Shown here: one piece after another, positions 1 to 8,440 of the stretch
Layout: every line of letters begins with the position of its first letter
How positions within the stretch are numbered: position 1 is the first letter of the stretch
Source: Elusimicrobiota bacterium
GTDB taxonomy: Bacteria > Elusimicrobiota > Elusimicrobia > UBA1565 > UBA9628
Direction of reading: 5' to 3'
Length of the DNA stretch: 31,373 nt
Assembly: GCA_028717865.1 (NCBI GenBank)
Contig: JAQUMZ010000001.1
Location: forward strand, 1-31,373
Notes under the pieces: model-generated
Databases searched by the model: none
What the model was told of the DNA's origin: nothing
Seen by the model: only the letters and a program-made list of their open reading frames with translations
Made by a program: the position numbers and the translations under genes

Positions 1-831
1 GCCCATCATGACGATGACGCGCTCGGCGTCCGGAGCGCCGACGTAGTCGAACAAACGGTAGGACCGGCCGGCGAGCTTGGCGAAGCGGTCCATGACGGCC
101 TGGATCTTGTCCGGAGCGGCTAGATAGAAGGGATTGCAAGCCTCGCGGGCCTGGAAGAAGGCGTCCGGATTCTGGGCCGTGCCCTTGACGGTCGGGTGCT
201 CGGGCGACAGCGCCCGCCGGCGGTGCTCCAGGACCGCGTCCTGGCGGACCAGGGACTTGAGCTGCTCGGGGGCCAGGGTCCGGATCTTGAGGATTTCGTG
301 CGAGGTCCTGAAGCCGTCGAAGAAGTGCACGAAGGGCAGGCGCGTCTCGAGCGTGGCCGCGTGGGCGACGGCGCCCAGGTCGGTGACCTCCTGGACGTTG
401 CCGGAGGCCAGCAGGGCCAAGCCCGCGCCGCGCACGGCCATGACGTCCGAGTGGTCGCCGAAAATGGAGAGGGCGTGGGTGGCCACGGTGCGGGCCGCCA
501 CGTGGAATACCACGGAGGCGAGCTCGCCTCCCAGCTTGTACATGACCGGGATCATGAGCAGCAGGCCTTGGCTGGAGGTGAACGTGGTGGCCAGGGCTCC
601 GGTGCTGACCGCGCCGTGCAGGGCGCCGGCGGCGCCGGCCTCGCTCTGCATCTCGACGACGTTGGGCACCGCGCCCCAGATGTTGGGCCTGCGGGCGGCG
701 GCCCAGGCGTCGGAAGCCTCGCCCATGTTGGAGGAAGGAGTGATCGGGTAGATGGCGATGACCTCGCTCAAGGCGTAGGCCACGCGGGCGGCGGCTTCAT
801 TTCCGTCTATGGCGGCGAAGTTGTCTTTCAT
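1..831 (-). CDS. nifJ: Pyruvate:ferredoxin (flavodoxin) oxidoreductase, N-terminal part, truncated by window edge
   Basis: The 277 visible codons from the ATG at 829-831 read as domain I of a single-chain pyruvate:ferredoxin oxidoreductase. This enzyme oxidatively decarboxylates pyruvate to acetyl-CoA using thiamine diphosphate and Fe-S clusters and reduces ferredoxin or flavodoxin. The N-terminus has the family signature AIYPITPSSNMGE (about residues 25-37), followed by the conserved VVEMQSEAGAAGALHGA and TFTSSQGLLLMIP segments that form the pyruvate-binding domain. Full-length enzymes have about 1,170-1,200 residues, so the ferredoxin-like and ThDP domains lie beyond base 1. The start is supported by the classical N-terminus (KDNFAAIDGNEAAARVAYALSE) and by a promoter whose -10 lies 7 nt upstream, suggesting a leaderless mRNA. 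Family assignment is firm; an indolepyruvate or 2-oxoacid paralogue is less likely because those split or order their domains differently. Confidence 0.93.
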   Translation of the reverse strand, partial: MKDNFAAIDGNEAAARVAYALSEVIAIYPITPSSNMGEASDAWAAARRPNIWGAVPNVVEMQSEAGAAGALHGAVSTGALATTFTSSQGLLLMIPVMYKLGGELASVVFHVAARTVATHALSIFGDHSDVMAVRGAGLALLASGNVQEVTDLGAVAHAATLETRLPFVHFFDGFRTSHEILKIRTLAPEQLKSLVRQDAVLEHRRRALSPEHPTVKGTAQNPDAFFQAREACNPFYLAAPDKIQAVMDRFAKLAGRSYRLFDYVGAPDAERVIVMMG

Positions 832-838
832 GGCGTAT

Positions 839-867
839 ATTCTATGAATTCGGGGGTGCCGGCACAA
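839..867 (-). promoter_or_regulatory. Sigma-70-type promoter of nifJ (leaderless)
   Basis: On the minus strand a -35 TTGTGC (862-867) is separated by exactly 17 nt from a -10 TAGAAT (839-844). The -10 ends 7 nt before the nifJ ATG, so transcription should begin at or next to the A of the start codon. No Shine-Dalgarno is present. Sequence match only; the start site is not measured. Confidence 0.6.
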
Positions 868-938
868 TAAGAAGCTCTAATACCGGCACGACGGAGGCGG
901 GAAATAAATCAGAAACACCGAACCGCTAAAATAGCAGC

Positions 939-1115
939 ATGCAGATTCTCGTGGCGATGGGGCTGGGCTCCACGGCATGCGGAACCCTGCATAATTCCCA
1001 GGCGATGAACTGTTGCAGCCTGGCGTGCCTTCTGGCGGGCGCGGTCCTGATCGGCGCGGCTCTCTGGCACCTGCGCAAGGTGCCCGGATTCCAAAGATTC
1101 ACGAACTCAGAATGA
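939..1115 (+). CDS. Small hypothetical membrane protein (58 aa)
   Basis: A 58-codon ORF starting at ATG 939 and ending at TGA 1113-1115. The product has one hydrophobic, Cys/Ala/Leu-rich segment (about residues 25-43, CSLACLLAGAVLIGAALW) followed by a basic tail (HLRK), which fits a single-pass inner-membrane peptide with the C-terminus inside. A TAAAAT -10-like hexamer at 927-932 lies 6 nt before the ATG, the same spacing as other apparently leaderless genes here, and there is no Shine-Dalgarno. It runs tail-to-tail with dtd, overlapping its last 9 bases. No family is recognised. It could be a chance ORF; the promoter spacing and the coherent transmembrane segment are the only arguments for it. 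Confidence 0.4.
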   Translation: MQILVAMGLGSTACGTLHNSQAMNCCSLACLLAGAVLIGAALWHLRKVPGFQRFTNSE

Positions 1116-1553
1116 ATCGGTGTCGAGCATAAGCGTCACCGGTCCGTCGTTTAGCGATTCCACCCCCATGTGGGCGCCGAATTCCCCGGTTTTCACGCCC
1201 AATACCAGTCCGGACAAGCAGGACGCGAATTCCTGATATAGCCGTCGGGCCGGTTCGGGAGGAGCGGCGGCGGTGAAGTCGGGCCTGCGGCCCCCTTTGA
1301 CGTCGCCGAACAGGGTGAATTGCGATATGACCAGCGCCTCGCCTTTCGCGTCTATTATGGAGAGATTGAACTTTCCGGCGGGATCGGAAAAAATCCGCAG
1401 ATGGGCGCATTTCTCGGCGAGTTTTCGCGCCGTAGCGCTCGAATCGTTCTTCCCGACCCCCAGATAGATCAAAAGTCCGCCGGCCGTCTTGCGGCATTCG
1501 CCTCCGGGCAAGGCGACGGAAGCTCTGGAGACTCTTTGAATCAAGGCGCGCAT
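1107..1553 (-). CDS. dtd: D-aminoacyl-tRNA deacylase
   Basis: A 148-residue protein of the usual Dtd length (about 145-150). Dtd hydrolyses D-amino acids (and glycine from tRNA-Ala) off mischarged tRNAs in the cytoplasm, a proofreading step of translation. It begins with the family N-terminus MRALIQRVSRASV, carries the SQFTLF motif at residues 77-82 and the NDGPVT motif at 135-140 (the Gly-Pro of the chiral selector), and ends in the typical LDTDSF-like tail. The gene is divergent from thpR with 38 bases between them, containing minus-strand -10-like hexamers TATGAT (1568-1573) and AATAAT (1559-1564). No Shine-Dalgarno is seen, so a very short or absent 5' UTR is likely. Nothing looks missing or damaged. 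Confidence 0.97.
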   Translation of the reverse strand: MRALIQRVSRASVALPGGECRKTAGGLLIYLGVGKNDSSATARKLAEKCAHLRIFSDPAGKFNLSIIDAKGEALVISQFTLFGDVKGGRRPDFTAAAPPEPARRLYQEFASCLSGLVLGVKTGEFGAHMGVESLNDGPVTLMLDTDSF

Positions 1554-1591
1554 GGGCTATTATTCCTATCATATAAGCGGAAAAATTTACA

Positions 1592-2134
1592 ATGCCGAAT
1601 GTCCGCCTCTTCGTCGCCATACCGTTGGCCGAGCCGGTCCGCCAAGGCGTGGGCTCGATCATGGCTGAGTTGCGGAAAGTCGGTTCCGGCTGCAAATGGG
1701 TGGAGCCGGACAATCTCCATGTGACCCTGCGGTTCTTCGGGTCCACCCCTTCGGAAAGAATTCCCGAATTGCGGTCATTGCTGGACCGGGCGGCGCAAAG
1801 GCCGGTTTTCGACATGGCGTTCGAGGGCCTGGGAGCTTTTCCATCGTGGTCGAATCCGCGGGTGGTTTGGATCGGGATGGCGGAGGGTTTCGAAGCGGCC
1901 GGCGCCATGGCCGCGGCGTTGGGGCCTCCGGATGCGGACCGGCCGTTCTCGGCGCATCTGACCGTCGGCCGGTTCCGCTCGGGGGGGGATTTTCATGGCA
2001 TCAGGACCGCGGCGGAAAACCTCCGGTTCCCCCCGCTGCGGCAGAGGGTGGAGCGATTGGTCTTGTTCGAGTCGAAGTTGTCTTCGCGCGGGCCGGCCTA
2101 TTTTTCATTGGCGGAATCCAAGCTGGGACGGTAG
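1592..2134 (+). CDS. thpR: RNA 2',3'-cyclic phosphodiesterase / 2'-5' RNA ligase family (ThpR)
   Basis: A 180-residue member of the 2H phosphoesterase superfamily. ThpR hydrolyses RNA 2',3'-cyclic phosphates to 2'-phosphates and was originally described as a 2'-5' RNA ligase. The two HxTx catalytic motifs are intact: HVTL at residues 43-46 and HLTV at 122-125, within the LHVTLRFFG and AHLTVGRF contexts typical of the bacterial family. The N-terminus (RLFVAIPL) matches the first beta strand of the fold, so ATG 1592 is the natural start. A TATAAG hexamer (1572-1577) on the plus strand may be its -10; no Shine-Dalgarno is visible. It is divergent from dtd and 64 nt upstream of an Rrf2 regulator that has its own promoter. 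The cellular substrate is not known from sequence. Confidence 0.95.
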   Translation: MPNVRLFVAIPLAEPVRQGVGSIMAELRKVGSGCKWVEPDNLHVTLRFFGSTPSERIPELRSLLDRAAQRPVFDMAFEGLGAFPSWSNPRVVWIGMAEGFEAAGAMAAALGPPDADRPFSAHLTVGRFRSGGDFHGIRTAAENLRFPPLRQRVERLVLFESKLSSRGPAYFSLAESKLGR

Positions 2135-2137
2135 AGG

Positions 2138-2166
2138 GTGACATGGGGCCGCGATATTTGGATAAT
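2138..2166 (+). promoter_or_regulatory. Promoter of the Rrf2-family regulator
   Basis: GTGACA (2138-2143), a 17-nt spacer and GATAAT (2161-2166) form a good sigma-70-like promoter in the gap after thpR. The predicted start near 2173 leaves a UTR of about 26 nt with a GGAGG Shine-Dalgarno at 2190-2194. This contrasts with the leaderless genes nearby. Rrf2 proteins commonly autoregulate, so an operator may overlap this promoter, but I could not identify a convincing palindrome. Confidence 0.5.
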
Positions 2167-2198
2167 GGTCTTGAAAAACAGCCAATGATGGAGGATAT

Positions 2199-2594
2199 AT
2201 GATCGGGATATTGAACATTTCGGATGGGTCCACGATCGCCATGCATGCGACGCTGCTGCTCTCGAAACACAAGGATGAGCCGATAACCACGGCCGAGGCG
2301 GCGGAAACCCTGAAGGTTTCGGCGGCGCATTTGTCCAAGGTTTTTCAGCGGCTGGCGAAGGCCGGGATCGTCCGCGCGGTCCGAGGGCCCAAGGGCGGGT
2401 ACCTGATCAATAGGCCGCTGTCCGAGGTGAAATTGCGCGATGTCTTCGAGGCCATTGAGGGTCCGATGAAGCTCAAACCCTGCCTGCTCAAGGAGCCGCA
2501 CTGCGGGATAGAAGGCTGCATGCTGGGTTCCCTGCTGAACAATATAAACCAACAGGTGGTCCAGCAATTCGACAAGCGCCTCTCCGAGCTCTGA
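2199..2594 (+). CDS. Rrf2-family transcriptional regulator with likely Fe-S cluster
   Basis: A 131-residue Rrf2-family DNA-binding protein (IscR/NsrR/CymR relatives). The winged helix-turn-helix occupies about residues 10-70, with the recognition helix and wing in SAAHLSKVFQRLAKAG and VRGPKGGYLI. Three cysteines, C95, C102 and C107, sit where IscR and NsrR bind a [2Fe-2S] or [4Fe-4S] cluster (CLLKEPHCGIEGC). The protein therefore probably senses cluster status, redox state or nitric oxide. The ATG follows a GGAGG Shine-Dalgarno by 4 nt. It is downstream of thpR but has its own promoter, and ends 1 nt from the end of a convergent gene. No isc/suf or nitrosative-stress genes are adjacent, so the regulon cannot be deduced; IscR-type versus NsrR-type cannot be settled here. 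Confidence 0.92.
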   Translation: MIGILNISDGSTIAMHATLLLSKHKDEPITTAEAAETLKVSAAHLSKVFQRLAKAGIVRAVRGPKGGYLINRPLSEVKLRDVFEAIEGPMKLKPCLLKEPHCGIEGCMLGSLLNNINQQVVQQFDKRLSEL

Positions 2595-2595
2595 G

Positions 2596-3276
2596 TCAGG
2601 GCGCGGCCGGTTCGAAACGCACGGGCAGCTCGCTGCGGGACAGGACGCGCCAGCGCTCTTCCGGAGACGACGGTTTGACGTCGCGGTAGCGCGCCACGAT
2701 CCGGCCGCCGAGCGGCGCGATCGAGACCAGGCTGCGTTCGCCTAGGACCACGACCGCCATCTGCGTGGGAAAATCAACCCGCGGCATCGGCTCGGCCCAG
2801 GCGCGCTGCCGCCAAAGCCGGGCAAGTTCCAGCGCCGAGTAAACCGCTTGGCCCGGCGTCCCTTCGGGGTCGGCCAGCAGCGCGGGAGTGCTTCCGGAGA
2901 GGGGCACCAGCGGCGCGGAGGCCTTGAGTTCGCGGGTGTCGGCGCGCCGCGCCCCGCCCCAGGTTCCGCGCCGGCCCGGGAATGCGGGAGAAGGAGGCAG
3001 GATTTTCCTGATGCCCATCCGGGCTTTTTCCGCCTCGAGTTCCTGGTGCAGGGTTTCGTTGTCCGGGCCCGGTTGCGCCGGCGGCGGCTCGTCCAGGGCC
3101 GAGCCGCCGAAGTTTTTCGGCGCCGAAGGCGGGCCCGAGAGCCGGTTCGCCGGAACCGGCGGAATCTCGGAAGTCCCCGGCGCCGCCTTGGGCGGGGCCG
3201 GCCGCAAGGCCGCATAGGCGGCCAGCGTCACGACGCAGGCGCACAGCGCCCACGCCAGCCGGCTAGCGCGGGACAT
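2596..3276 (-). CDS. Hypothetical membrane-anchored protein, possible PrcB-like C-terminal domain
   Basis: A 226-residue protein with an N-terminal hydrophobic segment (about residues 6-24, LAWALCACVVTLAAYAAL) that could be a signal anchor or signal peptide. A long Pro/Ala-rich, probably disordered linker (about 25-130) follows. The C-terminal 90 residues form a compact domain with ELARLWRQ, then PRVDFPTQMAVVVLGE, then a final PVRFEP strand. The order helix, P-x-VDF, hydrophobic strand and terminal strand recalls PrcB-type protease-complex subunits, but that is a weak resemblance by eye. Its start overlaps the end of the upstream 92-aa gene by 14 bases, so the two are probably co-translated. 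Function unknown. Confidence 0.7.
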   Translation of the reverse strand: MSRASRLAWALCACVVTLAAYAALRPAPPKAAPGTSEIPPVPANRLSGPPSAPKNFGGSALDEPPPAQPGPDNETLHQELEAEKARMGIRKILPPSPAFPGRRGTWGGARRADTRELKASAPLVPLSGSTPALLADPEGTPGQAVYSALELARLWRQRAWAEPMPRVDFPTQMAVVVLGERSLVSIAPLGGRIVARYRDVKPSSPEERWRVLSRSELPVRFEPAAP

Positions 3277-3541
3277 CCCTTTCCACCGCCCGCACCGAGA
3301 ACCCGCCGTAATCCAGCTTGAGCAGGCGCTTCAAGGCGGCGACTTGCGCCCAAATGGTGATCGGCCAGGTGACCCAGAAAGCCAGGCGGTTGGCGACCTC
3401 GGGCGGCGGCTTGATCACGGCGACCGTCAAGGCGATGGGAACGAGCGGGATGAGCGCGTAAAGCGGCCAGCGCCAGGAAAAACTCCACCACAGGCGCAGG
3501 GCGTGCCGCCAGCCCGGCTCCAGCGTCCGCGCCGGTTCCAC
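3263..3541 (-). CDS. Hypothetical small two-helix membrane protein (92 aa)
   Basis: A 92-residue protein read from a GTG at 3539-3541. It has one or two hydrophobic stretches: about residues 23-43 (WRWPLYALIPLVPIALTVAVI) and a weaker amphipathic one at about 53-72. Positive residues sit before the first helix, and the C-terminus is a short soluble tail. No family is recognised. It lies 18 nt downstream of metK, and a strong hairpin covers the metK stop codon and reaches to within 5 nt of this GTG. Expression may therefore depend on readthrough and translational coupling from metK. It overlaps the next gene by 14 bases, so the three form one likely transcript. Real-gene status rests on the overlap arrangement and clean membrane topology. 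Confidence 0.6.
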   Translation of the reverse strand: MEPARTLEPGWRHALRLWWSFSWRWPLYALIPLVPIALTVAVIKPPPEVANRLAFWVTWPITIWAQVAALKRLLKLDYGGFSVRAVERDVPR

Positions 3542-3559
3542 TGGGCTTGCCGCCGCCGC

Positions 3560-4774
<1,215 letters not shown>

Positions 4775-4821
4775 GAGCCCTCCCGATTATATGGTCCGCC
4801 CTGCCTGTATGGCTAGGGGAT

Positions 4822-4850
4822 ATACTAGAAAATTTGTCCGCGATGCTCAA
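4822..4850 (-). promoter_or_regulatory. Promoter of metK
   Basis: Minus-strand TTGAGC (4845-4850), a 17-nt spacer and TAGTAT (4822-4827) form a good sigma-70-type promoter in the 82-nt gap upstream of metK. The predicted start near 4815 leaves about 40 nt of leader with a Shine-Dalgarno, so metK need not depend on transcription from the sugar-nucleotide operon upstream. Confidence 0.6.
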
Positions 4851-4856
4851 TGCCCG

Positions 4857-5894
4857 TTATTGCCTGATGTTGAGGACCGCGGCCTCGTAGACCGAGATGT
4901 TTTCCTTGACGTTGCCGTTGGCGCCCAGGATGCAGTTGGACAGGTGGACGTGCCGGCCCACGGTCACGTTGTCGAAGAGGATGCAGTTTTTCAGGTTGGC
5001 CCGGGCGCAGATGACGGCGCGGTCTCCCACCACGGTGTAGGGGCCGACCTGGGCGCCGGCCTCGATGCGGCAGCCCTTGCCGATCAGGCAGGGCGCGTGC
5101 AGCACGGCTTTGGGGTTGATGCGGCTGCCGCCCTCGATCCATATCCCGCGGCGGACCTGCGTGCCGGGGATGTTTATCCGGATCTTGCGGTCCAGCGCGT
5201 CGATCTGGCTGCGGCGGTACTCCGATAGGTTCCCCACGTCCGTCCAATAGCCGGCGCACTCGAAAGCGTAGATGGGCTTGCGCAGCTTCAGCAGCTTAGG
5301 CCAAAGCTCGTGGCCGAAGTCGTAAATCCGGTGGCGCGGTATGTAGCGCAGGACCTCGGGCTCGCAGAGATAGATGCCCGTGTTGACCTTGTTGGAGAAG
5401 ACCTGCCCCCAGCTGGGTTTCTCCAGGAAGCCCTTGATGCGTCCCGATGCGTCCATGTTGGTGACGCCGTACTCGAAGCGGACGTCGACCGCCTTGACCG
5501 CTATGGTGGCCAGGGCGCGGCGCCGGCGGTGAAAATCGAGCATGGCGGTCAAGTCGATGTCGGACAACCCGTCGCCGGACATGACGAAAAAGGGCGAGTC
5601 CTTGAGGAAGTCCTCCATCCTTTTGACCGCCCCGGCCGTGCCCATGAGCTTGGGCTCCAGGGAGTAGTTGATCTTGAGGCTCCAGCGCGAGCCGTCGCCG
5701 CAATAGCCCCGGACTTGGTCCGCATGGGCGAAAAGGTTGACGGCCACCTCCTTGATGCCGTGGCGCAGGAGGTTGTCCAGGACATGGTGCAGGACCGGGC
5801 GGTTGACGACCGGCACCATGGGCTTGGGCGTTTCGTACGTCAGGGGCCGCAGGCGGGTCCCGGCGCCGGCGGCCAGGACTAAGGCTTTGACCAT
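4857..5894 (-). CDS. NDP-sugar pyrophosphorylase with left-handed beta-helix tail
   Basis: A 345-residue sugar-1-phosphate nucleotidyltransferase. Residues 1 to about 230 are the Rossmann-like NTP_transferase domain, with the pyrophosphorylase signature GAGTRLRPLT (10-19), PKPMVPV (23-29), the metal-binding SGDGLSDID segment and the VNTGIY sugar-binding segment. Residues about 245-345 are hexapeptide repeats (for example IGKGCRIEAGAQVGPYTVVG) that fold as a left-handed beta-helix. This arrangement is that of mannose-1-phosphate guanylyltransferase/GMPPB and glucose-1-phosphate nucleotidyltransferases; the exact NTP and sugar cannot be read from sequence. The ATG is 1 nt after the stop of the phosphomutase gene, implying translational coupling, and the mutase product is its likely substrate. 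A second, related enzyme is encoded at the head of the same operon. Confidence 0.93.
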   Translation of the reverse strand: MVKALVLAAGAGTRLRPLTYETPKPMVPVVNRPVLHHVLDNLLRHGIKEVAVNLFAHADQVRGYCGDGSRWSLKINYSLEPKLMGTAGAVKRMEDFLKDSPFFVMSGDGLSDIDLTAMLDFHRRRRALATIAVKAVDVRFEYGVTNMDASGRIKGFLEKPSWGQVFSNKVNTGIYLCEPEVLRYIPRHRIYDFGHELWPKLLKLRKPIYAFECAGYWTDVGNLSEYRRSQIDALDRKIRINIPGTQVRRGIWIEGGSRINPKAVLHAPCLIGKGCRIEAGAQVGPYTVVGDRAVICARANLKNCILFDNVTVGRHVHLSNCILGANGNVKENISVYEAAVLNIRQ

Positions 5895-5895
5895 G

Positions 5896-7317
5896 TCAGG
5901 CCAGGGAAGGGGCGACCCATTTCTTGGCCAGCTCCAGCAATTCGCCCGTGCGCTTGGACGAGTCGGATTCGGCGTAGACGCGCATGAGCGGTTCCGTGCC
6001 CGAGGGCCGCATGAGCAGCCAATGGCCCTCGGCGAGGATGATCTTCAGGCCGTCGATCTGGAGCAGGGACTGTATCTCCGAGCCCAGTATCCTCTTGGGC
6101 AGCTTCTTGATCAGCTTGGCGACGAAAACGGCCTTGTCCGCGACGGGCTTGTGCAGCTTGAAGTCCACGCGCTTGAAGAACGAGGCGCCGTGCTTGGCTT
6201 CCAGCTCCTTCCACAGCTGACCGGGGCCTCGGCCGGTCTGCGTGACGATCTCGAGCAGCAGCAGCGCGGTCACCAGGCCGTCGCGCTCGGGCAGGCCGCC
6301 CTTCCAGGCGTAGCCGCCGGATTCCTCGCCGCCGATGACGGCGTCCCCCGCGGCGAGGCGGTCGGCGACATGCTTGAAGCCGACGGGCAGCTCCTCGAAC
6401 GGCAGGCCGTAGGCCTTGGCCATGCGGGAGGAGACGTAGCCCAGGGAGACCGACTGGACGATCTTGCCCTTGAGCTTGCGGCGCTCCACCAGATGCTGGA
6501 TGAGGAGGGGGAAAACTTGGCAGGGGGTCAGATAGCGGCCGTTCTCGTCGACCAGGCCCACGCGGTCGCCGTCTCCGTCCAGGGCCAGGCCCATCACGGC
6601 TTTCTCCTGGCGCACCCGCGCGCAGAGCTCCTGGAGATATGCCTCCACCGGCTCGGGGTTGAGCCCGCCGAAAAGAGGATCGTGCTCGGCGTGCATGGGG
6701 ATGAGCCGCGCGGTGGGCACCGCCGCTTCGAGCAGGCCGGCGGCCGCGCCGAAGAGATAGTCCACCACCACCGGCTTCTTCAAGCGGGATTTTATGCGGG
6801 CGGTGTCCGCCTTGCCGCGCAAGTGCTGCAGATAGGCTTCCCGGCCGGGCTTGGCCTTGATTTCCGCGCTGCGCGTCGGCTGGTTGCGGTCCAGGCAGGC
6901 CGCGATGCCGTCGGTGAGCGGTTCCATGGCGGCCCGGCCGGCGTGCTTGATCTTGATGCCGTTGTGGGAGGGAGGATTGTGGCTGGCCGTCACGACCACG
7001 CCCAGCCCCTTGGTCTTGTGGGTCAAAAGGCTGACGGCGGGGGTCGGGAGAGGTTCGGACATGAGCATGGGATTGAGCTTGTTGCCTTGGAGCACCTGGG
7101 CTATCTCGCGCGCGAAGGCTTCCGATTGGAAGCGGCGGTCGTAGCCGATCACCACGGGGCCGGCCCAAGGGGTCCGCTTGCGGTTGGGGGCCTTGAGGAT
7201 TTCCTCGTGCAGGTAGTCCGCGATGGCTTGGGCGACGCGGCGCACGTTCTCGAAAGTGAAGTCCCGGGCCATCACGCCGCGCCAGCCGTCCGTCCCGAAT
7301 TTTATTGCGTCCGCCAT
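5896..7317 (-). CDS. Phosphoglucomutase/phosphomannomutase (alpha-D-phosphohexomutase)
   Basis: A 473-residue phosphohexomutase that interconverts hexose 6-phosphate and 1-phosphate through a phosphoserine. All four active-site elements are present: TASHNP at residues 110-115 (catalytic Ser112), the Mg-binding DGDGDR at 247-252, the sugar-binding GEESGG at 330-335 and the phosphate-binding RPSGTEP at 437-443. The N-terminal FGTDGWRG is canonical. AGGAGAG precedes the ATG at 7317 at normal spacing. It lies between two nucleotidyltransferases and probably feeds both with sugar 1-phosphate. The GEESGG loop fits glucose or mannose phosphates; substrate preference cannot be fixed by eye, so no symbol is given. 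Confidence 0.95.
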   Translation of the reverse strand: MADAIKFGTDGWRGVMARDFTFENVRRVAQAIADYLHEEILKAPNRKRTPWAGPVVIGYDRRFQSEAFAREIAQVLQGNKLNPMLMSEPLPTPAVSLLTHKTKGLGVVVTASHNPPSHNGIKIKHAGRAAMEPLTDGIAACLDRNQPTRSAEIKAKPGREAYLQHLRGKADTARIKSRLKKPVVVDYLFGAAAGLLEAAVPTARLIPMHAEHDPLFGGLNPEPVEAYLQELCARVRQEKAVMGLALDGDGDRVGLVDENGRYLTPCQVFPLLIQHLVERRKLKGKIVQSVSLGYVSSRMAKAYGLPFEELPVGFKHVADRLAAGDAVIGGEESGGYAWKGGLPERDGLVTALLLLEIVTQTGRGPGQLWKELEAKHGASFFKRVDFKLHKPVADKAVFVAKLIKKLPKRILGSEIQSLLQIDGLKIILAEGHWLLMRPSGTEPLMRVYAESDSSKRTGELLELAKKWVAPSLA

Positions 7318-7333
7318 GAGGTCTCTCCTAAGT

Positions 7334-8398
7334 TCACAGTTGGCTGTAAGGCCGCAGGCTCGAGCCTCCGGCCAGGGCGCGGCCCGCCGAGATCGCCGCG
7401 TGCTTCCCTATCCGGCAACCCGGTCCGACCACGCAGCCCTTGAGCGCGGCTCCATCTCCGATCCGGCAGTCCCGCAGGACCACGCAATCCTCCAGGGAGG
7501 CGCCCTTGCCGATCTCGCAGCCCGGGCCGACGCAAACGTAGCGGGAGAATCGGACGAAATCGCCGACCCGGGTCCGTTCGCCCAGAAAGACTTTCCCTTC
7601 TTCTCCGTCGACGCTGAGTTCCCGGCCCAGGCGGACCCCCGGGCCAGCGCACAGCCTCTGGCGCCGCAGGCGCGCCGGCAGGTCCAGGGGGGCCTCGCCG
7701 CGCAGAAGGTCCAGGTGGACCTGGAGATATTTGTCCACCGTGCCGATGTCCATCCAATAGCCCCGGGAGATGAAGCCGAAGACCCGGGCGCCGGCCTCCA
7801 GCATGTGGGGAAACAAGGAGCGTTCCAGGGAGTAGGCGACCCCCGACGGCACGCGCCCGAGGGCGCCGGGCTCGAACAGATAGGCTCCGGCGTTGACCGT
7901 GTTCGTGACGACCTCGTCCCAGGACGGCTTTTCCAGGAAGCGGCGCACGCTGCCGTCCGGAGCGGTTTCCACGAGCCCGTATAGGGTCGGATCCTTCACG
8001 CGGGTCAGGGCTATGGTCAGTTCGGACCGGCCGCGGCGATGGCAGCCCAGGAAGGCCGTCAGATCGAGATTGTGCAGGATGTCGCCGTTGAGCACCAGGA
8101 CGGTGGAGTCGGGGCGCGGCAGGGCGTTCTTGACCGCGCCGCCGGTGCCCAGGGGCCGCCGTTCGTGCGCGTAGCGCAGGCGCAATCCCAGCCTCCGGCC
8201 GTCGCCCAGCATCCGATGGAACAAGCCCGGCTTGTAGGCCGTGCACAGGACGACGTCGCGCACCCCGTGGCGTTTGAGGACGTCGAATTGATACTCCAGG
8301 AACGGCCGGTTGACCACCGGCAGGAGGGGCTTGGGGAAATCGCAGGTGAAAGGCCGCAGACGCGTGCCCACGCCCCCGATCAGAATGAGCGCGATCAT
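7334..8398 (-). CDS. Second NDP-sugar pyrophosphorylase with beta-helix tail
   Basis: A 354-residue nucleotidyltransferase with the same domain order as the 345-aa enzyme downstream. The catalytic domain covers about residues 1-235, with GGVGTRLRPFT at 8-18, PKPLLPVVNRPFLEY near 22-36, the LNGDILHNLDL metal-binding segment and VNAGAYLFEP. A shorter, less regular hexapeptide-repeat tail runs from about 275 to 350 and includes VGPGCRIGKHAAISAG. It is closer to mannose-1-phosphate guanylyltransferase or D-glycero-D-manno-heptose-1-phosphate guanylyltransferase types than to RmlA, but specificity is not settled. It heads the operon with the phosphomutase (16-nt gap). A TACAAT -10-like hexamer (minus, 8412-8417) lies 13 nt upstream of its ATG, implying a very short leader; no Shine-Dalgarno is seen. 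Confidence 0.9.
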   Translation of the reverse strand: MIALILIGGVGTRLRPFTCDFPKPLLPVVNRPFLEYQFDVLKRHGVRDVVLCTAYKPGLFHRMLGDGRRLGLRLRYAHERRPLGTGGAVKNALPRPDSTVLVLNGDILHNLDLTAFLGCHRRGRSELTIALTRVKDPTLYGLVETAPDGSVRRFLEKPSWDEVVTNTVNAGAYLFEPGALGRVPSGVAYSLERSLFPHMLEAGARVFGFISRGYWMDIGTVDKYLQVHLDLLRGEAPLDLPARLRRQRLCAGPGVRLGRELSVDGEEGKVFLGERTRVGDFVRFSRYVCVGPGCEIGKGASLEDCVVLRDCRIGDGAALKGCVVGPGCRIGKHAAISAGRALAGGSSLRPYSQL

Positions 8399-8404
8399 GG
8401 CTTA

Positions 8405-8432
8405 TTGAGGAATTGTACAAAAAATATATACT
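8405..8432 (+). promoter_or_regulatory. Promoter of the GT-C glycosyltransferase gene (leaderless)
   Basis: TTGAGG (8405-8410), a 16-nt spacer and TATACT (8427-8432) lie in an AT-rich 42-nt divergent gap. The -10 ends 8 nt before ATG 8441 and no Shine-Dalgarno is present, so the mRNA is probably leaderless. The minus-strand TACAAT at 8412-8417 for the divergent operon lies inside this same promoter, so the two directions may compete. Confidence 0.5.
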
Positions 8433-8440
8433 TACGGCTT

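Noticed and set aside
4775..4856. SAM riboswitch upstream of metK
   Set aside because: Only about 40 nt lie between the predicted start of transcription and the ATG, and no SAM-I, SAM-II or SAM/SAH consensus elements are present.
8039..8440. In-frame extension of the GT-C gene back to 8039
   Set aside because: It is antisense to the nucleotidyltransferase and lacks membrane character; the promoter and ATG at 8441 fit better.
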